From assembly GCF_900107765.1 (NCBI RefSeq), contig NZ_FNQY01000010.1, positions 62,001 to 126,000 of the forward strand: a DNA stretch of 64,000 nt, in the 5' to 3' direction. Shown piece after piece: positions 44,296 to 53,449 of this stretch. Positions within the stretch are counted from its first letter, which is position 1; every line of letters starts with the position of its first letter. Position numbers and translations under genes: made by a program. The notes beneath the pieces are model-generated. The model ran no database searches. It had not been told where the DNA came from and saw only the letters and a list, made by a program, of their open reading frames with translations. The stretch comes from Arachidicoccus rhizosphaerae. Lineage in GTDB: Bacteria > Bacteroidota > Bacteroidia > Chitinophagales > Chitinophagaceae.

Positions 44296-45189
44296 TTAAT
44301 CTGCCTTGTAGCTGTTTAAAAAATCCTTTATTTTTTGCTGGTTGGGCGCACTTAAGGGAACGACTGGTAATCGAAGTTCATTTTTGATAAGTCCTTTCTC
44401 AAATAAAAACGCTTTTACACCTGCCGGATTGTTCTCATTAAACAATAAAGTGAAAACATCCAGAATCTTGTTATTTAACGCCGTAGCCTCTTTAAACTTA
44501 CCCTCCAGGGCCAGACGGACAATGGTAGAGACTTCCTTTGGAAAGGCGTTCCCGGCCACAGTAATAACCCCCTGCATTCCCATGGCAATCTGCGGAATGG
44601 CGATATCGTCTTCACCGCTGGTGACCAGAAAATCCTGAGGTGCATCTCTTAGAATTTTGGCAAACTGTGTAAAATTACCACAGGCTTCTTTAATACCCCC
44701 AATACCAGGCACTTCCTTAGCCAGGCGTATAACTGTTTCTGCGTCAATATTCTTACCTGTACGGTGAGGTACATTATACAACAAAATAGGCTTAGGACTG
44801 GCAGCAGCCAATGCCTTATAATGCTGATAAATACCTTCCTGGGAAGGTTTACTGTAATAAGGGGCAGAGCTAAGTACCGCAACCGCTTTTTCCAAGGGGA
44901 AGGACTTCAGTTGCTCCACAACCGCCTGTGTGTTATTTCCACCAATACCTACCACCACCGGAACCCTTCCGGCTACTTTTTCATAGGTATATTCTATGAT
45001 CTGTACCTGCTCCTCTTTTGAAATGGTAGGAGTCTCCCCGGTGGTACCCAGGGTAACCAGATACTCGATACCGCCGTCAATCTGAAAGTCAATAATCTTA
45101 CCTAATGCCTCAAAATCAATGGTGTGATCTTCGTTAAATGGCGTCACAATGGCAACGCCCGTGCCTCTAAGAGAACTTTTCAGCGACAT
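44296..45189 (-). CDS. dapA: 4-hydroxy-tetrahydrodipicolinate synthase
   Basis: This 297-residue TIM-barrel aldolase condenses pyruvate with aspartate semialdehyde in the lysine/diaminopimelate pathway, needed for peptidoglycan. Signatures are GTTGETPT (48-55), LLYNVPHRTG with Y138, and GIGGIKEACGN with the Schiff-base Lys K167. The start is firm because the barrel begins at MSLKSSLRGTGVAIVTPF. It lies 103 bases after accA on the same strand, but each gene may have its own promoter. A terminator follows. Confidence 0.96.
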   Translation of the reverse strand: MSLKSSLRGTGVAIVTPFNEDHTIDFEALGKIIDFQIDGGIEYLVTLGTTGETPTISKEEQVQIIEYTYEKVAGRVPVVVGIGGNNTQAVVEQLKSFPLEKAVAVLSSAPYYSKPSQEGIYQHYKALAAASPKPILLYNVPHRTGKNIDAETVIRLAKEVPGIGGIKEACGNFTQFAKILRDAPQDFLVTSGEDDIAIPQIAMGMQGVITVAGNAFPKEVSTIVRLALEGKFKEATALNNKILDVFTLLFNENNPAGVKAFLFEKGLIKNELRLPVVPLSAPNQQKIKDFLNSYKAD

Positions 45190-45292
45190 AATTGTTTGCT
45201 ATATTAAATTTTAATGATGACAATGTAATTAAAACCTGACCAAAACCCAAATGATCCATTCAGGTTGCTGATTAGCTTTAACCATGTATGAA

Positions 45293-46273
45293 TTAAGCCT
45301 TTACCTCCTCAAAATTGCCCATTTTCTCAAATTTGGCAATTCGCTGACTGATCCTTTTCTCAGCAGATACCTTTTTAAGTTCTGCCAGAGATTTTTTAAT
45401 GGTATCCTTTAAAGTGGCGGCTGCCAGGTCATAGTCCCAGTGCGCTCCACCTACAGGCTCAGAGATCACACCATCTACCAACCCGAATTCACTCATATAG
45501 TCCGAAGTGAGCTTCAATTGTTCAGCAGCTGTTTCCTTATAATCCCAGCTTCTCCAAAGTATGGAGCTACAGTTTTCCGGAGAAATAACTGTATACCAGG
45601 AGTTTTCGAGCATAAAGACCCGGTCTCCGACTCCTATACCTAAGGCTCCCCCGCTTGCACCCTCACCGATGATAATACAGATAACAGGCACTTTTAAGCG
45701 AAACATTTCATAAATATTACGGGCAATGGCTTCACTCTGCCCTCTTTCTTCAGCTTCCATCCCCGGAAATGCGCCCGGCGTGTCAATCAAAGTAACGATA
45801 GGCTTATTAAATTTTTCAGCCAGCCTCATGAGCCTTAAAGCTTTACGATAGCCTTCCGGATTAGCCATCCCAAAATTGCGCAATTGACGCTGTTTGGTAT
45901 TTGTACCTTTTTGCTGCCCGATAAACATAATGGTTTCTCCATCTAATGAAGCAAAACCACCCACCATCGCCTTGTCATCCTTTACATTACGGTCACCGTA
46001 AAGTTCGACAAAGTCGGTGGTCATTTTATCAATATATTTAAGCGTGTAAGGTCTATCCGGATGACGGCTTAACTGTACTCGCTGCCAAGGAGTTAGATTA
46101 TCTGTAATCTCCTTGCGCTTCGCCAAGATTAAAGCCTCTAATTGTTCTATATTGGAGTTATAATCAATCTTTGGATTCTTTTCAGCCAGCTTTTTTGCCT
46201 GATCAATTTGTTCATATAACTCCTTGATGGGCTTCTCAAAATCGAGGAACTGTCTGTTTGGATACTGGGGCAT
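45293..46273 (-). CDS. accA: acetyl-CoA carboxylase carboxyltransferase subunit alpha
   Basis: This 326-residue subunit transfers CO2 from carboxybiotin to acetyl-CoA with AccD, the first step of fatty acid synthesis. Family segments are [59 protein letters not shown] with [15 protein letters not shown], and [20 protein letters not shown] (oxyanion-hole crotonase signature). The length is typical for the alpha subunit. Upstream on the opposite strand are the tRNA genes, so the 137-base gap carries divergent promoters. Confidence 0.96.
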   Translation of the reverse strand: MPQYPNRQFLDFEKPIKELYEQIDQAKKLAEKNPKIDYNSNIEQLEALILAKRKEITDNLTPWQRVQLSRHPDRPYTLKYIDKMTTDFVELYGDRNVKDDKAMVGGFASLDGETIMFIGQQKGTNTKQRQLRNFGMANPEGYRKALRLMRLAEKFNKPIVTLIDTPGAFPGMEAEERGQSEAIARNIYEMFRLKVPVICIIIGEGASGGALGIGVGDRVFMLENSWYTVISPENCSSILWRSWDYKETAAEQLKLTSDYMSEFGLVDGVISEPVGGAHWDYDLAAATLKDTIKKSLAELKKVSAEKRISQRIAKFEKMGNFEEVKA

Positions 46274-46336
46274 AATTATTTAATATTTAGTCTAATCGAG
46301 TGTAAAAGTAACGTTAGAAAATTTTTTTAAAAAATA

Positions 46337-46369
46337 TTTGTTTGATAAAATTATTTGTCCTTATATTTG
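46337..46369 (+). promoter_or_regulatory. promoter of the first tRNA pair
   Basis: TTTG (46337-46340) is followed after 21 bases by TATATTTG (46362-46369). Transcription should start near 46376, leaving a 35-base leader to be trimmed by RNase P. Confidence 0.78.
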
Positions 46370-46410
46370 CACTCCCAAAACAAAGGATATCAATTAGTTC
46401 TGGGTAGTTT

Positions 46411-46484
46411 GGATCGGTAGTTCAGTTGGTTAGAATGCCGCCCTGTCACGGCGGAGGTCGCGAGTTCGAGTCTCGTCCGGTCCG
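46411..46484 (+). tRNA. tRNA-Asp (GTC)
   Basis: A 74-base cloverleaf. Acceptor GGATCGG pairs with CCGGTCC (one G-T), the anticodon stem is CCGCC/GGCGG, and the loop CTGTCAC has anticodon GTC at 46445-46447. The discriminator is G. The sequence after it is CTT, so CCA is not encoded. Confidence 0.96.
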
Positions 46485-46524
46485 CTTCTTTGAAATCAAG
46501 AGAATTCTTAAAATTCAGGAAGAT

Positions 46525-46598
46525 TCTTCCTTAGCTCAGTTGGTTAGAGCATCTGACTGTTAATCAGAGGGTCGCTGGTTCAAGTCCAGCAGGGAGAG
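46525..46598 (+). tRNA. tRNA-Asn (GTT)
   Basis: A 74-base cloverleaf. Acceptor TCTTCCT pairs with AGGGAGA (one T-G), the anticodon stem is TCTGA/TCAGA, and the loop CTGTTAA has anticodon GTT at 46559-46561. CCA is not encoded. The distance to the tRNA-Asp gene is 40 bases. Confidence 0.95.
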
Positions 46599-46610
46599 CA
46601 AAAACAGAAA

Positions 46611-46640
46611 GAAAAGGCTGCAAAAACAGCCTTTTAATTT
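46611..46640 (+). terminator. terminator after the first tRNA pair
   Basis: AAAAGGCTG (46612-46620) pairs with CAGCCTTTT (46627-46635) over loop CAAAAA. A T-rich tail follows, 14 bases after tRNA-Asn. Confidence 0.85.
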
Positions 46641-46660
46641 TCTAAAAAATCGAGCCCTAT

Positions 46661-46695
46661 TTTGTGGGTTTTAAATTAAGTTCTTTATACATTTG
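46661..46695 (+). promoter_or_regulatory. promoter of the second tRNA pair
   Basis: TACATTTG (46688-46695) fits the -7 element. TTTG (46661-46664) lies 23 bases upstream, slightly more than the usual spacing. With the terminator before it, this makes the second pair an independent unit. Confidence 0.6.
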
Positions 46696-46711
46696 CAGAC
46701 AAGCAAATATT

Positions 46712-46785
46712 GGATCGGTAGTTCAGTTGGTTAGAATGCCGCCCTGTCACGGCGGAGGTCGCGAGTTCGAGTCTCGTCCGGTCCG
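46712..46785 (+). tRNA. tRNA-Asp (GTC), second copy
   Basis: Identical to the copy at 46411-46484, including the first bases of the 3' flank. The anticodon is at 46746-46748. CCA is not encoded. Confidence 0.96.
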
Positions 46786-46803
46786 CTTCTTGAAAAAGAA
46801 GAT

Positions 46804-46877
46804 TCTTCCTTAGCTCAGTTGGTTAGAGCATCTGACTGTTAATCAGAGGGTCGCTGGTTCAAGTCCAGCAGGGAGAG
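46804..46877 (+). tRNA. tRNA-Asn (GTT), second copy
   Basis: Identical to the copy at 46525-46598. The anticodon is at 46838-46840. The spacer to tRNA-Asp is only 18 bases here, versus 40 in the first pair. CCA is not encoded. Confidence 0.95.
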
Positions 46878-46917
46878 CAACAGTTAAAAGGCGAAGGCCA
46901 AAAGACTAAAAAATTTT

Positions 46918-46952
46918 AAAAAGCAGTTAGGTATTTACCTGGCTGCTTTTTT
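46918..46952 (+). terminator. terminator after the second tRNA pair
   Basis: AAAAGCAG (46919-46926) pairs with CTGCTTTT (46943-46950). The stem is extended by two G-T pairs and AGGT/ACCT. It runs into a T-tract. Confidence 0.8.
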
Positions 46953-47599
46953 AATTTACCACCCTCCTAGACTGTCGGGGATTGTTTATTCAGAATATTT
47001 GGGATGTTTTCAAACAAATAGTGATGCCAGGAAGCTTAGGTTCTCTTGAAGAGGTCACAATATAGATTTGGTTATACTAGCAATTACACCAAAAAATCAT
47101 TATTGGATCATGAGACCAGATTTTGACTGAAAAATATATCCGCCTGCACTAAAGAATACTTACCGTATTTCCAAAATAGTAAATACAAGGACTGTAGCAA
47201 AGAGACGATATTGCCTTAATGAAATAGCGCCCTGTCAGGTGGATAGTAAGATTACCTATCCAGAATATACATGTGATAAAATCGGAAAACTTACAGGTTT
47301 TGTTGTCAATATTAAAAATAAATTAAGAGTTACCTTAACATTAAATCGGCTGTATAATAATTTTCAGCTAAGGCAGCCTGAAATACTTTGGCATTTCTAT
47401 CGGCGTCAAGCATAAAATAATTGTCAGACAAAGATATCGTCAGCAGCATAGAGCCGTTCCTTAACACAATAGCAGTAGACTACCATTTAATTTGAAAGAC
47501 ACAAAACTGACAAAAAACCCCGTCCTTTTGAGACGGGGTCCAAATTTAAATCCAACATTACAAACTATTCTCCATCAGCAAAAGCCTGCTGTAATTAGC
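46953..47599. other. 647-base gene-free region between the tRNAs and susD
   Basis: This is A/T-rich DNA with stop codons in all frames and no recognised gene, repeat or RNA. The only clear element is the susD terminator at its right end. It lies between a tRNA array and an accessory locus, a place where an old insertion could have decayed, but no att-like repeat of the tRNA 3' end was found. Confidence 0.55.
47511..47540 (-). terminator. susCD terminator
   Basis: ACCCCGTC (47517-47524) pairs with GACGGGGT (47532-47539). On the minus strand a run of six Ts (complement of 47512-47517) follows, about 60 bases after the susD stop. Confidence 0.85.
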
Positions 47600-49573
47600 T
47601 TACCATCCAGGATTTTGCATCGCTTCTTTCTCAGCACTGGTAAGCGCTGACCCATTACTTTGAATCGCGTCCAAAAAGGACTGCGGTATCGGACGCAGGT
47701 AATCATACGCTGTAGGCGTGGCTTCATCATTAAAAGCATTATCTCTTTTGATCAGCGTCTTTGTTCTGGCCAGATCTTCCCAACGCATCAATTCACCTGC
47801 CAGTTCACGAGAACGTTCATTTAAGATAAAACAAAGAAACTTGTCTGCGTTTGAACTCACTGCCAGCACATCATAGAAATCATGGGTAGAATTAAAGATA
47901 TCTGCCGTACTGTTTAAATGCATTTCACTTAAAGTGCTGCCTGTGGTAGACGCATCGATGTCGTTGGACTCATAATAAGTGTTTTTAGAAGAGTAAGACA
48001 CGTAAGTGGCGGTGTTGGCGGCCGTATTATTTTTATAAGCAATACCGCCGTCTACATAGGCCGAGCGGTCCTCTCCATCTTTATAGGCCGCACGGTCCCT
48101 CACAGCATTTAAATAAGGCAGGGCCTTATCATATTCTCCCAGACGTCCATAAGCTTCAGCAGCGATCAGATAAGTTTCTGCCAAACGCGCTAAAATCCCG
48201 TCTCTTTGCCCGAACTGTGAAGCGACCGTACTTCTGGAACCGTCCATAAACTTAGAAAGTGCCACGTACTGGCTGGCAGTATAATTGCCATGGCCGCCTT
48301 TATAACCATTCGCTTCTCCGCTGAAATAGCGAACATACATACCAGGCGCACGGTAGTTAATATTGTCTGAAGTATACCGGGTGTCTCCTGCATCATTAAC
48401 GATATAACGAATGGACTCTTCTCCTCCTGCAAACTTGACCTTGCCTACCAAATCAGTGGAAGGTGCATATTTAGCAGTCCAGGTTGGAGCACTGGAGGGT
48501 TTATTACACAGATAACTGGTCTTAAAACTTTTCCAGAACCTTGAGTCATTAACCCGGTCGAATACATCCAGGATATAGTCTGTGGAGCGCATGCGCTGAA
48601 ACTCTCTGTCTCCGGCAATATCGCGCTGCATACCAGGCAGATTCTGATAAACGGACGGATAATACAAATGCACCTGATTACCATACCGACCCTGGGTAGC
48701 CGTATTGTCAGAGAATTGAGCCGCCAGGATGATTTCACTTAGCTGTTCATTCGGTCCGTCAACGGATTCAAAATCCCAAAGGCTGCTATAATTGGGAGCC
48801 AGGCTGTAATGCCCGCTGTTGATTACTATATCTGCATATTTTACTGCATTTTGCAGGTCAGATTGTTTGGTATCACTGTTCCAGTCATCGTTCAGCTCAC
48901 TGGCCCTATACAAATAAGCCTTGGCCAGAAAATGTGCTGCTGCATACTTGGTTATACGACCTGTAGCTTCGGGTGTTTCCGGTAAATCATTATACGCTTG
49001 CGTAAAATCATCAATAACCTGCTGATAGGTTTCCTGGGCTGTATTTCTGGTAAATTCTCTTTCCACCGAGGTAGAAGGCGTTAATTTAAGTGGCACACCG
49101 CCATATTGTTTCACCAGCTTAAAATAATCAAATGCCCGCATAAAATACCCTTCACCCAAACGGGTATTCTTATTCTCTCCTTCTCCATAATAGAGCGGTA
49201 CATTCTGAATCACAATATTAGCAGAGTTAATGTTACCATACATATTATCCCAGATATCCTGTGCATGGGCAGTCTCAGAATTCAGATTGGAGTTATAAGA
49301 ATTCCACATCTCCATTGTCCGGTCACCGCCTACTTCAAATTCATCGGTTCCATACTCTGTAGTCGTATAAGCCCACTCATAATTGAAGTGAAATCTTAAA
49401 GACTGATACATACCCGTTACCAGCGCATCCAGCCCTGTCTGGGTTTTAAAATCATCCGTGCTCAGAGAAGTTACTAAATCCTCCTCCAAAAAACCTTTCT
49501 TACAGGATTGCATGGTGCATAGCCCCAGGCTAATCCCTAAAATGCCATATCTTATATATCGGTTCATGATCAT
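47600..49573 (-). CDS. SusD/RagB-family glycan-binding outer membrane lipoprotein
   Basis: This 657-residue lipoprotein has a leader ending in TMQSC (lipobox Cys). The SusD fold is shown by N-terminal segments (GFLEEDLVTSLSTDDFKTQT, GMYQSLRF), a TPR-like helical core (GEGYFMRAFDYFKLVKQYGG, then AAHFLAKAYLYRASE) and the C-terminal RILNERSRELAGE-like stretch (LNERSRELAGELMRWEDLAR). The protein ends with YDYLRPIPQSFLDAIQSNGS. It sits on the cell surface as the lid of the SusC channel and binds oligosaccharides. It starts 14 bases after SusC, the standard order. At 657 residues it is on the long side for the family (about 500-600). Confidence 0.94.
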   Translation of the reverse strand: MIMNRYIRYGILGISLGLCTMQSCKKGFLEEDLVTSLSTDDFKTQTGLDALVTGMYQSLRFHFNYEWAYTTTEYGTDEFEVGGDRTMEMWNSYNSNLNSETAHAQDIWDNMYGNINSANIVIQNVPLYYGEGENKNTRLGEGYFMRAFDYFKLVKQYGGVPLKLTPSTSVEREFTRNTAQETYQQVIDDFTQAYNDLPETPEATGRITKYAAAHFLAKAYLYRASELNDDWNSDTKQSDLQNAVKYADIVINSGHYSLAPNYSSLWDFESVDGPNEQLSEIILAAQFSDNTATQGRYGNQVHLYYPSVYQNLPGMQRDIAGDREFQRMRSTDYILDVFDRVNDSRFWKSFKTSYLCNKPSSAPTWTAKYAPSTDLVGKVKFAGGEESIRYIVNDAGDTRYTSDNINYRAPGMYVRYFSGEANGYKGGHGNYTASQYVALSKFMDGSRSTVASQFGQRDGILARLAETYLIAAEAYGRLGEYDKALPYLNAVRDRAAYKDGEDRSAYVDGGIAYKNNTAANTATYVSYSSKNTYYESNDIDASTTGSTLSEMHLNSTADIFNSTHDFYDVLAVSSNADKFLCFILNERSRELAGELMRWEDLARTKTLIKRDNAFNDEATPTAYDYLRPIPQSFLDAIQSNGSALTSAEKEAMQNPGW

Positions 49574-49587
49574 TAATACTTTAATTG

Positions 49588-52500
49588 TTAGAAATTCAGG
49601 TTTGCGCCAATAACCACCCCTCTGTTATACGTAGAACCCCCTAAATCAGGATCAATCCAGGATACGCCGGAATAAATCATTCCGGGATTGGTTAACTGTG
49701 CGTAGAATTTCAGGTTAGAAACATGTAATTTATCCAGCATAGACTGTGGCAGCCTGTAGCCTAAGGAGATATTACGAATCTTTATAAAAGAACCATTTTG
49801 ATAGTTCATGGAAGATTTATAAGGATCCCCGGCCGCGCTACTATAATCTGGAGAAGGATAATCATTGGTAGGATTACTTTCTGTCCAGTAGTCTACCAGA
49901 CGCTGTGCATACCTACCCTGCAGGGACTCTGCTCCTGTCGCTATGGTATATCCCATTCGGCTCACCATAAATACGGTCAGTTCCCAGTTCTTATAAGTAA
50001 AGATATTTTGCAAACCGCCTGTCCAGTTCGGGCTTGAATGACCTACAATGGTTCTGTCATTATTAGCATCAATTTTATAGTCGCCGTTTAAATCAGCCAC
50101 CTTAATATCACCCGCTTCAAAAGTGCCGCCATTGGCATTGAATTTAGCCATTTCCTCCTGATCAGCAGCCGTGTTTTGCCAAATTCCGACTTTTTTATAG
50201 TCATAATATACACTTAAGCGCTGTCCTATAAACCAGAGGTTTGATAAATCATCTTCTTTCCCATTACTGAGTTCCACTATGCGGCTTCTGTTGCCCGCCA
50301 GCGTTAAGGTCGTATTCCAGCTAAAATTACGGGTCTTGATATTTTGTGTATTTAAAGTGATATCAATCCCTTTGTTAGCCGTTTTCCCGATATTAGCCCA
50401 GGCTGTTGTATAACCGGTTAGGGACGGGATACTCATTTCCATTAAGATATCGCTGGTCGTGGATTTGTATACATCCACAGAACCACTGATACGGTTATGT
50501 AAGATATCAAAATCCAATCCTACGTTAAACTGCGTGGTACGCTCCCATCCCAGATTTTCATTAGGCATAGAAGCAGGATCTTTTAAAGAAGCGTCGCTGG
50601 ATACATAACCTGCATCCACCGTACTGCCCCAGGTATAATATAAGGTCTGAACGCCTCCTTTGGTACCATAGGCATCAATAGCCGCATTACCCGTTGTACC
50701 GAGGCCGGCTCTCAGTTTTAAAGCATTTATCCAGCTAACTGAACGCATAAAGTCTTCCTGGTCTATTTTCCAGGCAGCAGCCAGGGAGGGAAAATAAGAC
50801 CATTTATGATTATCTGCCAGCTGAGAAGCTCCGTCCCATCTGCTGGAAAGCGTTAAAAGATATTTATTGTCAAAAGAATAGTTCAGGCGAGCCATATAAG
50901 ACTTCAGTGTTGATTTGGATAAGCCTGTACTATAACCGCTCAGCTTACTCACAGAGTTCAGCTGATACCATTTCTGGCTGTTCCAAGGCAGATCTTCCGC
51001 TGACATATCTGAGGTTTCTGTTCTGTTATAAGAAGAACTCTGCAGTAAGGTCAACTGAAAATTATGCTTCTGGATTGCTTTTTCATAATAAAGCAGATTA
51101 TCCAGGGTCCAGGAAAGTTTATTACTCTGACTTAACTCGGCAAAATTGGTTGATCCTGGCTCCCCGCCCCCTCTGTTAATAGATAAAGAATCCATAAAGC
51201 GGCCATTTTGCCAGTTATAGAATTCAGGGCCAAAATTACTGCGCAGTTTTAATCCGGGTAATATATTCAACTCAGCATAGGCAAGACCAATTGTTCTGGT
51301 AAGTTTACGCTCATTGATATTATATTTATCCTCACCGATAGGATTTAAGATATTGATATCACCTCCCGGAAGATTAATACGCGCTCCGGTACTGTCAAAC
51401 GGAACTGCGAAAGGCAGCATACCCTGAGCCGCAAAATAAAGACTGCTGGCTCCGCTTGCACTGGAGGAAGAGAAACCATAGTTCTGCACACTATAGGTAG
51501 TGGATAGACTTCCTCCAAATCTAAACCATTTAACCGGCTGGAGGTCAATGGAGAATTTGCCGTTGTAGCGGGTATAATCCTGACCTTTTTGCGTGCCTGT
51601 CTGATCCAGATAACCTACTGAAGCATAAGTCTTCATTTTTTCGGTACCGCCGCTGACACTTAAAGAATGATTCTGGGTAATTCCTGTACGCGTCACCATG
51701 CCGGTCCAGTCTGTTGTACTTACCTTAGAGCCATCCCAGCTTCCACTGGCCCAGCCTTTTTCGACATTGGCCCAGGCGTAAGCGTCCTGCCCGAAAATGG
51801 CCTTATCATTAGCCTCGGTAGCTTCTTCAGGGTACTGGTCTGCTCTGCGGTAAGCCGCTCTTCTGAATTCAATATACTGCTCCGCATTCATCATCGTAGC
51901 CTTGTCTTCTAGTGTCTCAAATGTTGCCGAGCCGTTGTAGCTAACCGTCATTCTGCCGGCCTTTCCTTGCTTGGTTTTTACCAGTATAACACCGTTCGCA
52001 CCCCGTGAGCCATATATGGCCGTAGCAGAGGCGTCCTTTAAGATATCAACGCTTTCTATATCATTTGGATTTAAAGCCTCCAGACCGCCTGTAGCCAGCG
52101 GAATTCCATCCACCACATATAAAGGTGAATTGCTGGCATTTAAAGAACGTACCCCACGAATCAGTACACTACCCGTCTGACCGGGGCGTTCATTGGAAGT
52201 AATATCAACGCCAGCTGCCTTACCCTGCATTGCTTCCAGAGCATTGGCTACCGGCCGCCTTTCCAGTTCCTCAGCAGAAACACTGACGATCGCTCCGGTT
52301 AAATCACTTTTTTTCTGGGTACCATAACCCACCATTACCACGTCCTCCAGCGCACCTGCCGCTTCCTTTAAGGTCACCGTCACATTTGTTTTTCCGGACA
52401 AAGGGACTTCCTGGCTTGTATAGCCTATGTAAGAAATCAAAAGCGTTGTGTTCGCATCCGGCACGTCGATGGAAAATTTACCATCAGAGCCTGTTAAAAC

Positions 52501-52749
52501 ACCTTTGGATACCCCTTTAATGGTAACAATGGCGCCGATTACCGGCTTCCCTGACTCATCTACGACTGTTCCTGTAACCGTAACCTCCTTCCTGGAAAAA
52601 GTAGAGATACTACCTCCTTTGGGTGCAGCCAGAGAAATGGCGGGCGCACTGCCCAGGCACAAAACCGTCAACGACAAAGGAACATAGAACTTCTTCCGAT
52701 GTCTTTTGATCAGCCCCAAGAGCTGATCCAGTGAACTTTTGTTGTACAT
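49588..52749 (-). CDS. SusC/RagA-family TonB-dependent outer membrane transporter
   Basis: This 1053-residue protein has a long leader ending near APAISLAA. The CarboxypepD_reg-like domain covers about 55-130 (VTGTVVDESGKPVIGAIVTI). The TonB-box-like/plug domain begins at MVGYGTQKKSDLTGAI, followed by SNERPGQTGSVLIRGVRSLN and NPNDIESVDILKDASATAIY with GSRGANGVILVKTK, the classic SusC signature. The remaining 750 residues are beta-barrel strands ending in an aromatic residue (GANLNF). With SusD it imports oligosaccharides using TonB energy. No anti-sigma or ECF-sigma gene and no hybrid two-component regulator is adjacent. Confidence 0.95.
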   Translation of the reverse strand: MYNKSSLDQLLGLIKRHRKKFYVPLSLTVLCLGSAPAISLAAPKGGSISTFSRKEVTVTGTVVDESGKPVIGAIVTIKGVSKGVLTGSDGKFSIDVPDANTTLLISYIGYTSQEVPLSGKTNVTVTLKEAAGALEDVVMVGYGTQKKSDLTGAIVSVSAEELERRPVANALEAMQGKAAGVDITSNERPGQTGSVLIRGVRSLNASNSPLYVVDGIPLATGGLEALNPNDIESVDILKDASATAIYGSRGANGVILVKTKQGKAGRMTVSYNGSATFETLEDKATMMNAEQYIEFRRAAYRRADQYPEEATEANDKAIFGQDAYAWANVEKGWASGSWDGSKVSTTDWTGMVTRTGITQNHSLSVSGGTEKMKTYASVGYLDQTGTQKGQDYTRYNGKFSIDLQPVKWFRFGGSLSTTYSVQNYGFSSSSASGASSLYFAAQGMLPFAVPFDSTGARINLPGGDINILNPIGEDKYNINERKLTRTIGLAYAELNILPGLKLRSNFGPEFYNWQNGRFMDSLSINRGGGEPGSTNFAELSQSNKLSWTLDNLLYYEKAIQKHNFQLTLLQSSSYNRTETSDMSAEDLPWNSQKWYQLNSVSKLSGYSTGLSKSTLKSYMARLNYSFDNKYLLTLSSRWDGASQLADNHKWSYFPSLAAAWKIDQEDFMRSVSWINALKLRAGLGTTGNAAIDAYGTKGGVQTLYYTWGSTVDAGYVSSDASLKDPASMPNENLGWERTTQFNVGLDFDILHNRISGSVDVYKSTTSDILMEMSIPSLTGYTTAWANIGKTANKGIDITLNTQNIKTRNFSWNTTLTLAGNRSRIVELSNGKEDDLSNLWFIGQRLSVYYDYKKVGIWQNTAADQEEMAKFNANGGTFEAGDIKVADLNGDYKIDANNDRTIVGHSSPNWTGGLQNIFTYKNWELTVFMVSRMGYTIATGAESLQGRYAQRLVDYWTESNPTNDYPSPDYSSAAGDPYKSSMNYQNGSFIKIRNISLGYRLPQSMLDKLHVSNLKFYAQLTNPGMIYSGVSWIDPDLGGSTYNRGVVIGANLNF

Positions 52750-53449
52750 TCTTTAAAGATTTTGGTCATTAATACCGTCATTGCTCCCAGAAGAAAAGAA
52801 TAGAATATAAGCAGGATTGTCATGCATTTCCAGTATTGAAAACGATACCAGAATAAAATAACTTAAAGCAGCCTGATAAACACATATACAGCCATTATGA
52901 AAACAGTATTTAGCTTTATTTAATAATTGTTGTCCAACATTAATTAAAGAATACCTGAAAAAAGCATGACAAAACCACTGCATTTTGTGATGCTAGCTCA
53001 TGAGTATCAACAGCATATCCATTCAAAACTTTCAAAGAGGTCTAACGAACGTTAATCATTTTTTCAATTCTTAACAAATATATCATGCAGGGTTAACATA
53101 ACTGTCCTGTACCATCCTGTATAATTTTAAAATCTGACAATTAATTGCGTTAAACTGACATTTTTTCAAGCAGAATTTGATTTGGCCGCAAGCAAAAACG
53201 AAAAGTGGCGCGCAGTACCTCTAAAAACTAAACTTTGTAATAGGGTGCAGTTCAATGTATTAAATTAGCATTTAAATCTGTTTTTTCCGGTTTTAAAAAC
53301 CATTAAAACTTAAACAGGCAAAAAGCTAAAGAAAACAAAAAATAGACGTTTTTCTGAGGAAGTAGGTTAAAATTAAAATCTGGGCATGACAACCTGAATT
53401 TATACAAAGGCCCTGTCCGGTCAAGCGTTTGTATATCTATGCATATCCC
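52750..53449 (-). other. 700-base region upstream of susC
   Basis: No gene is seen. On the minus strand TATATTTG (complement of 53075-53082) fits a -7 element, without a clear -33. It would give a leader of more than 300 bases before susC. The rest is A/T-rich with no recognised structure. The gap suggests that susCD is transcribed separately from the GH92 gene. Confidence 0.5.

Noticed and set aside
52753-52983. Possible 76-residue gene upstream of susC
   Set aside because: It lies in A/T-rich leader DNA and has no coding character.
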